A stretch of 10,790 nt of DNA from positions 1-10,790 of the forward strand of contig JAISRQ010000004.1 in the NCBI GenBank assembly GCA_031273545.1, in the 5' to 3' direction. Both the position numbers and the translations under genes were made by a program. Source of the stretch: Holosporales bacterium. GTDB lineage: Bacteria; Pseudomonadota; Alphaproteobacteria; BNTO01. The notes below the pieces were generated by a model. The model searched no databases, was not told the DNA's origin, and saw only the letters and a program-made list of their open reading frames with translations. Shown here one piece after another: positions 1-6,315 of this stretch. How positions within the stretch are numbered: position 1 is the first letter of the stretch; each line of letters begins with the position of its first letter.

Positions 1-1514
1 CCAACCATGGCTGCTAGACTTAACTGTTTTAAAGCCTCCTTCTGAGCAGCTAATGCTTGATCTTTATTCTCGAATAACACCGCGAAGAGAAACACTCCAT
101 AAGCAGTCATAGTAGAATCCTGATGTCCAGCAGCTTTCCTACCTTGAAGGAACTGGGTAAGGCAGCCCCCTTCAGAAATGTCGTTTAGTTCTGCCTGAGA
201 ATGCTCTTTAAGAAAATCAAGCACTTTCATAAAGAATTCAGAAGGAACTTCTACTCCAGCCCATCGTGGATAACTAATTTGTGGCAAAAAGTCTAATATC
301 CAAGAGGTATCTCCAGTGCGATTAACTTTATCAAGCGCAACTTGAATGATGCCAGCCTTATCTTTGGAACACTCTAGAAGTCTGCTGGCTTCAGGAAAAG
401 CAGAATAGTAGCAAATTATTTTTGCTAAATAGCTATCGATATTTTCCAACGTTGGAGTATTTAAAAAATCGTTTATTCTTTGGCGAAACGAAAGCTCATC
501 ATTGACTTCTTGGCAGGACGAAGGCTCATCATTGACTTCTAGTAGAGACCAAGGCTGAATATTCTCCTCAGTATTTCCAGACTCGCAGGCAACATGTTCT
601 ACGAACTCATGATAAACCGAACAATTACGTAATGCATAGATAGCTTCATCGTATCCATAAGTTATATGGTACTCAATATGGTACTCAATATGACCCCTAA
701 TTTTTGATTTTAGCTCAGAAAATTCTTCATCAGAGATCTTTAATAATGTACGTTTCTCATGCAGTATACGCCACGCAAAATTTGCAACATATACGTTGTC
801 CAAATGTGACAATGCTTCATCTATCCAGTGAATGGTTTCATCTCTATTCATGTATTCACAACAATCACCTAGACCTTCAAAAAAATATGGAATGTCATGA
901 ATGTCTGAGAACTTATTTGTGCTAACAGCTGCGACGAAGCTCCTCATATCGTCAGGAGGTAAATGTAAAAGAGGAATTACTCGTACTTTACGCCCGTCTT
1001 CAGGAAGATTCATCGCAATGCACCGTTTGGCGTCATCTGATAAGAATCTTGCAATCACTTCCACATATGACAGATCCTCACTTGAGCAATATTTATACTC
1101 GCGAACAAAATCAGAAAGGATGCTCAAAAGTATATTCAAAGCATCCATCTGCTCATCAGGCGTTCCTAAGCCGCTCCGCAGAACCCCCAAACAAATACTT
1201 TTTATACCGGAAGTATCCTTTAATCTAGACTTCAAATATGAGCAACAGTCTACGGTATCCCTAAAACTACACAAGAATTCATAACAACTAGAACGATAAG
1301 GGGCAATACGTTTTGGGTATAGATCATTATACTCAATGTGAAAGCCATATTCGTCAAAAGAAACGTCAAACTTTAAACCATCATTTTCCTCGGAGACGTC
1401 AACATTAGCTAGACCTCCGTCACCTGCATTGCAGAAAAAACATCCCCCAAAACAAGCTAAGGAAACAAATAACAATCCCTTCTTTTTAAAATTATTAACT
1501 ATTTTACTATACAC
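1..1514 (-). CDS. Secreted/lipoprotein-like family protein, copy A (C-terminus cut by window edge)
   Basis: The reading frame is open for about 504 codons from a GTG at 1514-1512 to the left edge, so the C-terminus is missing. An in-frame TAG lies four codons before the GTG and no ATG lies between, and this GTG aligns exactly with an ATG of the paralogue at 1883-4327. The N-terminus is a basic stretch, a hydrophobic core and the block ACFGGCFFCNA, which could be a lipobox (FGGC) or a signal peptidase I site after CNA. The rest looks mainly alpha-helical, with no domain I recognise. Similarity to the full-length paralogue is clear: CLG..RS.LGTP, a PLLHL motif, NFAWR/AFAWC, TGDTSWI.DFL..ISYP.W and QGR.AAG.Q.STMTA.G. 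It lacks about 180 residues present in the middle of that paralogue and has two in-frame micro-duplications there. Location outside the inner membrane is inferred; function is unknown. Confidence 0.85.
   Translation of the reverse strand, partial: MYSKIVNNFKKKGLLFVSLACFGGCFFCNAGDGGLANVDVSEENDGLKFDVSFDEYGFHIEYNDLYPKRIAPYRSSCYEFLCSFRDTVDCCSYLKSRLKDTSGIKSICLGVLRSGLGTPDEQMDALNILLSILSDFVREYKYCSSEDLSYVEVIARFLSDDAKRCIAMNLPEDGRKVRVIPLLHLPPDDMRSFVAAVSTNKFSDIHDIPYFFEGLGDCCEYMNRDETIHWIDEALSHLDNVYVANFAWRILHEKRTLLKISDEEFSELKSKIRGHIEYHIEYHITYGYDEAIYALRNCSVYHEFVEHVACESGNTEENIQPWSLLEVNDEPSSCQEVNDELSFRQRINDFLNTPTLENIDSYLAKIICYYSAFPEASRLLECSKDKAGIIQVALDKVNRTGDTSWILDFLPQISYPRWAGVEVPSEFFMKVLDFLKEHSQAELNDISEGGCLTQFLQGRKAAGHQDSTMTAYGVFLFAVLFENKDQALAAQKEALKQLSLAAMV
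489..548. repeat. 30-bp tandem duplication inside copy A
   Basis: Two adjacent 30-base units differ at only a few positions; bases 489-510 and 519-540 are nearly identical. Being a multiple of three, the repeat keeps the frame and duplicates ten residues of the encoded protein (EVNDEPSSCQ then EVNDELSFRQ). It sits where the larger paralogue has about 180 additional residues. Confidence 0.8.
666..689. repeat. 12-bp tandem duplication inside copy A
   Basis: The 12-mer ATGGTACTCAAT occurs twice back to back (666-677 and 678-689), with a partial third unit following. It encodes the four-residue repeat HIEY-HIEY in the minus-strand protein. The frame is preserved, consistent with slipped-strand expansion in a tolerant linker. 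Confidence 0.8.
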
Positions 1515-1543
1515 GACGCAAACCTATAAATACACAGGATCTA

Positions 1544-1549
1544 AGTATA
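1544..1549 (-). promoter_or_regulatory. Putative -10 box of copy A
   Basis: Minus-strand TATACT lies 29 bases before the GTG start. The identical hexamer sits 30 bases before the start of the full-length paralogue, and a degraded form (AATACT) sits 28 bases before the lost start of the third copy. I see no good -35 at 16-18 bases; a TTGAAT occurs at a 23-base spacing, which is too far. The support is the conservation of position among the paralogues. Confidence 0.45.
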
Positions 1550-1676
1550 CATTAGCACATACAAAATAGAACATTCAAATTACGATCAACCCCCTGTCTG
1601 CATTATATCTTCAACCTGAACCACATTAGAGCAAAGATGTTAACGAAACTTTCAACATCTTATGGCAGCATTCCCA

Positions 1677-1750
1677 GTATTTTCAAAGATTGCAGGTTAG
1701 AAACTGAAGGATTGTACGCGTTTGCTCCCCTCAAAAATCCGTAATCTTTT
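1677..1750. repeat. Diverged dispersed repeat, copy 1 (partner at 8756-8820)
   Basis: This non-coding segment resembles 8756-8820 in the same orientation. The matching blocks are TCAAAGATTGCAG against TCAAAGGTTGCAG, then GAAGGATTGT against GAAGAATCGT, GCGTTT in both, and CGTAATCTTT in both, with one gap of about 7 bases and a diverged centre. By eye about two thirds of aligned positions agree. It lies in the 368-base gap between copies A and B, where I see no gene. It could be the relic of a duplicated gene end or a small intergenic element. Confidence 0.4.
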
Positions 1751-1772
1751 GTGGAGTGTGATTGATTTAACC

Positions 1773-1805
1773 TTTATTGCGATTGACTAAAGCAAACGCA
1801 ATAAA
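1773..1805. repeat. Perfect 9-bp inverted repeat in the gap between copies A and B
   Basis: TTTATTGCG (1773-1781) and CGCAATAAA (1797-1805) are exact reverse complements around a 15-base loop. It lies 78 bases past the minus-strand stop of the full-length paralogue. No U-tract follows on the minus strand, so it is not a standard intrinsic terminator. It could be a 3'-end stabilising hairpin or a protein-binding dyad. Confidence 0.4.
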
Positions 1806-1829
1806 AGCCCCATCTCCCGCCTCATATAC

Positions 1830-1850
1830 GTATTCAAAAATCATGAATAC
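1830..1850 (-). terminator. Hairpin just downstream of the full-length family gene
   Basis: GTATTCA (1830-1836) and TGAATAC (1844-1850) form a perfect 7-bp stem with a 7-base loop, 32 bases beyond the minus-strand stop codon. The stem is AT-rich and has no clear run of T after it, so termination here is only a possibility. Confidence 0.3.
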
Positions 1851-1882
1851 TGTATAAGAGAAGTGAGCATCTGTATTATCGA

Positions 1883-4327
1883 CTAACTAGCAAGAATGTC
1901 CCTCAATAAGCAAACCCAAGGGGTATCATCATTTATTATATGGGAAAAATTTATATATGGAACCGGAACATTGTATGCAATGCAGGAAATTAGATAAATT
2001 GCGGCGTTATTCAAAAACTCTGGAGGGAAAAAGCGTTGGTCTTGATGAACAGCAAGTCTAAGGATAGTAGTGTTCAGCAATACGCCATATTCGTCAATTC
2101 TCATGTGGGAAACTAACTCGTTGAGAAAGGCTACTACTTCTAAAACTTCTTCTCTGTTACACATTTTTATGAAACGAGCAAATCCGTCACACACATTTAC
2201 TCCCCCTAACGCAGCACGCGTTAGTACTTCAAATATGTCCGGCTTGTTAATATATTTTCTGGCGCATCTAACTAGAGTACTTAGGTCAATTATATTCAAT
2301 GCCTTGAAAAAATCTAAAGATGAAAAAAAAGTTTCAACGCGTGTAAATACGTCTTGGTGTACATCTGCACCCTCACCATTTATTTTTAATAGCAAAGGCA
2401 GAGCACTCACATCGCCACATGTAACTGCTGCAATTAGAGCATCAACAGCCTCACTTTTGGCGCCTGCTTTGTCTTCGTAGGCGTCCAACGTCGCTAGAAG
2501 ATACATTCCATGCGCGGTCATAGTAGAGTTCTGATATCCAGCAGCGGATCGACCTTGAATGAACGCGAGAAAAGACTCGTCGACATTGAATGTACTACAA
2601 ATATCATCAAGGTCAGATCCACTACGAATAAAATCAAATTCAGCATTACAAAGCGTTACAAAAAGTTCACGCACGGCGAGGAAATCTTCAGGAGAAAATT
2701 CGAGTCTACCCCATTGTGGGTAACTAATTTTGGTCAAAAAGTCGAATATCCAGGAAGTATCTCCGGTCTCCCTAGCTGTTGTAAGCGCAGCTAAAACTAC
2801 ATCCCCCGGATAGAGTGAACATTCTATAAGGGCGCCTACAGCAGGAGTAGCAGTACAATCGTGAATTGCGCCAGCTAAAACTTCATCTACATCAAGATTA
2901 GGCAATAGTTCTGGCACACCTAAAGACTCAAATAGCGAAATAAAAGAATTTTCTTTAAAAGTTGAAAACCACTCAGAAAAGAGATCGAATAACTCAGGAG
3001 ATTCATTTTTACAGGCTCTTCCAAGATCACTCACTGTATTCAGGCAAACAACACCTTCTTCTGCAAGGTCGTAAATGGTATTCGCAAATAACTGAACAGC
3101 GTGAAAATCGAAGGTATTCATTACCTCCACCCCCTGCTGATATCCACAATTAACCATCATAGCGACGATCCCCATAAAAACCGGAGCATTAGTATCACGT
3201 ATGTGATTTACCAGTATTGCCGCTTGCGTATCTCCATTTGCCGTACTCTCTGCCAACCAACTAAAAAAGCGTACCAACTCAGACCTATTAAGCGCAACTA
3301 GAAAAGCGTCTACATTATTAATATCTTCAGTGATGATCTTAAGAAAACAACGGCGCAAAGGAACGGATTTCTGACAAAACAAAGAAAGGAGTTGCATCAT
3401 ATTAAAATGACCACTCTTAAGTGCACGATTAGCATTGCGAACAAGACTATTAATAAAACCCGGACAATTATTTAAAACGGATAGAGCTTCATCACCTCCA
3501 GAAACTATATGGTCTACAATAGAACGGATAACATTGTGACCTACCTGAGAATCTGCGTCCTCAGCTAAACTGGAAATTATGCTCGAAACTTGGTCTTCAC
3601 CTAGATCCGAGGCAACAGCCGAAAGTAGATTAGAATTTACACACGCGACGACATTATTTTCTCGATTAAAACATAGACACCATGCAAATGCTGCAATGTG
3701 TATGCTGTTAGCCAAATACGGATATGCGCGCCCCATAAAAAGAACGGCCTCACTATCGTCTATAAGCTTGCAAAAATCCCCGACACCGTCGAGCAAATAT
3801 CGTTTATCAAGTGGAGATGCCTCTAATAATTTTAGTAGGATATCGCCGACCCAACTCAAACAAGAGGAAGGACATAAATGTAAAAGAGGGACGACTGCAC
3901 GCGCATCTTCAGGAAGAATGTGCGTTATTACGTCCATTGGTAAAACCCCTAAAAACTCCCTTGCAGACAGGTCACGATAAGACTCACAGGCACAAGAAAG
4001 ATCACGACAGAAGCAGCCCAAGAGCGTATTCAAAGCCATTCCCTGCTCAAAAGGCGTCCCTAAGCGGCTCCGCCGAAAACCTAAACAAACCCTCTTTACG
4101 CCAGAAACATCCTCTTGCGAAGAAAAAACTTCTGAACACAAGGTTAAAACACTATGAAAAAAAGATTTGTCCTCAGCGAGGTTCTGAAACATCACCTGAT
4201 TATCTTCAAGAAAAAATCTAACGTCAGACTTATCTGCATTACAGGAAAAACATCCCCCAAAACAAGCTACAGAGGCAAATAGCAAGCTCCTTTTTTCCAA
4301 ATTATTAATTATCCACTTACACATCAT
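1883..4327 (-). CDS. Large secreted/lipoprotein-like family protein, copy B (full length)
   Basis: About 814 residues. The frame can open at TTG 4330, ATG 4327 or ATG 4324. I use 4327, while the ATG at 4324 is the one that aligns with the GTG of copy A. The N-terminus has a basic segment (CKWIINNLEKR), a hydrophobic core and ACFGGCFSCNA, matching copy A; either lipid attachment at FGGC or signal peptidase I cleavage after CNA is possible. The body is rich in Leu, Ala, Asp and Cys and looks like repeated amphipathic helices. No catalytic motif or known domain is visible. Residues about 295-475 have no counterpart in copy A, while both flanks align well. A plausible promoter lies directly upstream. 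It is probably transcribed alone, since the next intact minus-strand gene starts over 2.5 kb upstream on that strand. The role is unknown; a cell-envelope or host-facing protein is inference. Confidence 0.9.
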   Translation of the reverse strand: MMCKWIINNLEKRSLLFASVACFGGCFSCNADKSDVRFFLEDNQVMFQNLAEDKSFFHSVLTLCSEVFSSQEDVSGVKRVCLGFRRSRLGTPFEQGMALNTLLGCFCRDLSCACESYRDLSAREFLGVLPMDVITHILPEDARAVVPLLHLCPSSCLSWVGDILLKLLEASPLDKRYLLDGVGDFCKLIDDSEAVLFMGRAYPYLANSIHIAAFAWCLCFNRENNVVACVNSNLLSAVASDLGEDQVSSIISSLAEDADSQVGHNVIRSIVDHIVSGGDEALSVLNNCPGFINSLVRNANRALKSGHFNMMQLLSLFCQKSVPLRRCFLKIITEDINNVDAFLVALNRSELVRFFSWLAESTANGDTQAAILVNHIRDTNAPVFMGIVAMMVNCGYQQGVEVMNTFDFHAVQLFANTIYDLAEEGVVCLNTVSDLGRACKNESPELFDLFSEWFSTFKENSFISLFESLGVPELLPNLDVDEVLAGAIHDCTATPAVGALIECSLYPGDVVLAALTTARETGDTSWIFDFLTKISYPQWGRLEFSPEDFLAVRELFVTLCNAEFDFIRSGSDLDDICSTFNVDESFLAFIQGRSAAGYQNSTMTAHGMYLLATLDAYEDKAGAKSEAVDALIAAVTCGDVSALPLLLKINGEGADVHQDVFTRVETFFSSLDFFKALNIIDLSTLVRCARKYINKPDIFEVLTRAALGGVNVCDGFARFIKMCNREEVLEVVAFLNELVSHMRIDEYGVLLNTTILRLAVHQDQRFFPPEFLNNAAIYLISCIAYNVPVPYINFSHIINDDTPWVCLLRDILAS

Positions 4328-4357
4328 CAAATTTTATAAAAATATTAAACATATTTT

Positions 4358-4387
4358 AGTATACAGCATATTTGATAGAGCGTTCAA
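4358..4387 (-). promoter_or_regulatory. Putative sigma-70 promoter of copy B
   Basis: On the minus strand TTGAAC (4387-4382) is followed by an 18-base spacer and TATACT (4363-4358), 30 bases before the ATG at 4327. Both hexamers are close to consensus, and TATACT recurs at the same distance in copy A. Confidence 0.55.
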
Positions 4388-4479
4388 TCTCTAATTTCGC
4401 CTAAAATTAAGCAGATAAAGTTTCAAAACCATCAGTTTTTCAGTGTTTTGCGTCTTTTTCATGTAAAATCACTCTCGTC

Positions 4480-4670
4480 AGTAAAAAGGGAAGAGAACGT
4501 CACGTCCATTGGAGGTCGAGTGGCATTTTCACTCTGAAACGTCATGCAGCTCCGTTAAAATTTGCGACATAAAACACTTCTGCATTACAGAAAAAACATC
4601 CCTACAAACAAGCTATAGAAGTAAAGAGCAATCTACTTTTTTTCAAATTATCAACTATCCGCGTATACGT
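4480..4670 (-). pseudogene. Decayed 5' stub of a third family copy (copy C)
   Basis: Read on the minus strand from 4670, codons give (T)YTRIVDNLKKSRLLF, TSIACL, stop, GCFFCNAE. This aligns residue for residue with the signal-peptide region of copies A and B. The initiation codon position is ACG (4670-4668), and codon 23 is TAG (4604-4602) where the relatives have Gly in ACFGGC. Further on, 4543-4524 matches copy A at DNA level (GACGTTTCAGAG against GACGTCTCCGAG) but in a shifted frame, and similarity fades near 4480. More than 90% of the gene is gone. An AATACT at 4704-4699 is the likely relic of the -10 box. The left boundary is approximate. Confidence 0.8.
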
Positions 4671-4889
4671 TATAGCCCCTTAATACACGAACATAATGAG
4701 TATTAGCGTGTATTGGAGGAATATTACAAACACTTATAAAAAGACTAAAAGACGTAACATTTATAAGAATACGTAGCTTATTCACCCGCAATTTATCGCC
4801 AACTGCGCCCTACGTCTCCCCATGCGACATAACAATGTCACCGCCGTTTCAGTTGCACAACGCACACCTTTGCCCACTTCCTACGTCGC
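4671..4889. other. Non-coding stretch between copy C and the MotA-like gene
   Basis: Apart from the promoter relic of copy C (4699-4704), I see no gene. In particular there is no OmpA/MotB- or TolR-like reading frame following the MotA-like gene on the minus strand. A weak dyad with 5-bp arms (ACGTA/TACGT, about 4754-4776), followed on the minus strand by a T-rich stretch, might end that transcript, but the stem is too short for a firm call. Confidence 0.5.
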
Positions 4890-6059
4890 TTACGATCCAG
4901 CCATCTCCCTATGCTGCACAGGTACAGAAGCAATCTCTTCCTCCGGCTCACTTAACATAGATATCATGCGCGCCACCATGCGAATCTCCCCAACCAGCTC
5001 CTTCGCGAGGTGTTGGCGCCCAAGCGTTAGTTCGTCGACAATTTGGTCCGACTTGGTTTGTTCGATTTTATTTCGCACTGTTTGTCCTTCACTGTAGTTC
5101 AACAGATTTGCATTTGTGTCCTGGACGTTTTTTACAAGTGTATTAATTGATCCGCATAAATCTTGGATACTTCCTTGGTTTTTATTTAAGTTTCCTGTTA
5201 AGTCTGATAACGTCTCTGATATTTTTTGCCAATTATTATTCGTCTTAATGCGACTATCTTCCATTTGGCTCAAGCGCCCTTCCAAGGAACTAAGCGTTTC
5301 TGCCGTTTGTTCCAATAGCGCGAGGATGTACGCTGGGCCACTGTTGTTCGTGCTGATTGGATGAGGTTTTGATAGCGCAAGTAGGTCATCTTCAATAATG
5401 TCGTATAAATCTTTTTCCACTTTCCCTTGCTGAAGGTCCAAAAAACCCAGCACCATGGACCCGATCAACCCAAAGATGGACGAGCTAAATGCGACCCCCA
5501 TCCCGGATAATGGGGACAGTATGCTTGTTTTTAATTGTTGAAATAAATCTGACGAAACAAATCCTTCAAACGAAAGGTCGTTCAGCGATGCTGTAATTGA
5601 GCCAACAGTTTGAGTCAATCCCCAGAACGTCCCAAGTAATCCCAATAGTACGAGCACGCCAATAACGTAGCGGCTTATTGTGTGGCGCTCACCTAGCTTG
5701 CGGTCCATGCTGACCAATATATGCTGAACTTCGTCGTGCGTGAAGGATGTCTTGTTTTTGCCATCCGGGCCTGTAACCAATGCACTAAGCAAGGGAGAGT
5801 AGATGTTGTTTACTATGCTTGCCCTGCTTCCTGGGACGAGCTGGGACTTGAAGAAGTGCCAAAAACGCTTGTCTAGTGAAATTTGCCGCACATGTATAAA
5901 GGGAGAACACATTCCTCCAATAAACGTCAATAAAATAAGAGAGTTTATCCACACGTTATACATGAAAATAGGAAACAATGTTTTTATGCCAATTCCAACG
6001 GCAATAGCAATACAGCCCATCAGAGCTGTCATTTTTGCCTTTACAAGTTTTTCTGACAT
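4890..6059 (-). CDS. MotA/TolQ/ExbB-family proton channel protein with coiled-coil tail
   Basis: 389 residues. Hydrophobic segments lie at about 11-33, 37-55, 131-151 and 183-207, the four-helix pattern of MotA-like proteins. The third contains GLLGTFWGLTQTV and the fourth GMGVAFSSSIFGLIGSMV, the small-residue-rich helices typical of the MotA/TolQ/ExbB superfamily. A large cytoplasmic loop joins helices 2 and 3. Residues about 240-370 are polar with heptad-like spacing and probably form a coiled coil, longer than in classical TolQ (about 230 residues). Known family members are inner-membrane stators that couple proton flow to a MotB/TolR/ExbD partner acting on the envelope. No partner gene lies next to it here, and no flagellar gene is present, so a flagellar role cannot be assumed. 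The ATG start has no strong Shine-Dalgarno sequence. It diverges from the 805-residue protein gene across 256 bases. Confidence 0.85.
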   Translation of the reverse strand: MSEKLVKAKMTALMGCIAIAVGIGIKTLFPIFMYNVWINSLILLTFIGGMCSPFIHVRQISLDKRFWHFFKSQLVPGSRASIVNNIYSPLLSALVTGPDGKNKTSFTHDEVQHILVSMDRKLGERHTISRYVIGVLVLLGLLGTFWGLTQTVGSITASLNDLSFEGFVSSDLFQQLKTSILSPLSGMGVAFSSSIFGLIGSMVLGFLDLQQGKVEKDLYDIIEDDLLALSKPHPISTNNSGPAYILALLEQTAETLSSLEGRLSQMEDSRIKTNNNWQKISETLSDLTGNLNKNQGSIQDLCGSINTLVKNVQDTNANLLNYSEGQTVRNKIEQTKSDQIVDELTLGRQHLAKELVGEIRMVARMISMLSEPEEEIASVPVQHREMAGS

Positions 6060-6207
6060 ATTTTTTCTGTACCACGAACCTACGCTGTAGTAATGCTAGC
6101 ATAAAAAGAGTTGGTTGAAACCTCTACCATATTTATCTGAAATTGAACGTACTTGAATTGCGAGGAACTGTTGTAGTTGGTGAATGTCTTTCAAATTTAA
6201 TTGATCT

Positions 6208-6243
6208 GTGCATTTTTAATTTGGAATATGCACCTGAGTGCAT
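6208..6243. promoter_or_regulatory. GTGCAT palindrome/triple site upstream of the 805-residue protein gene
   Basis: ATGCAC-CTGA-GTGCAT (6228-6243) is a perfect 6-bp dyad with a 4-base centre, and another GTGCAT occurs at 6208-6213. The dyad ends 6 bases before the -35 box at 6250. Three copies of one hexamer in mixed orientation just upstream of a promoter suggest a regulator-binding site, but the regulator is unknown. Confidence 0.4.
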
Positions 6244-6249
6244 TTGCAT

Positions 6250-6278
6250 TTGACTAGCACCACAACATTACATATAAT
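6250..6278 (+). promoter_or_regulatory. Near-consensus sigma-70 promoter
   Basis: TTGACT (6250-6255), an exact 17-base spacer, and TATAAT (6273-6278) match the sigma-70 consensus at 11 of 12 positions. The likely start of transcription near 6285 leaves a leader of about 30 bases before the ATG at 6316. It is the best promoter in the window. Confidence 0.8.
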
Positions 6279-6315
6279 AATTATAGGTGCGTAAGATTAT
6301 GTCATTGAGTTAAGT

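Noticed and set aside
901..1284. 127-codon plus-strand frame
   Set aside because: It lies wholly inside the minus-strand copy A frame, whose protein is clearly homologous to copy B.
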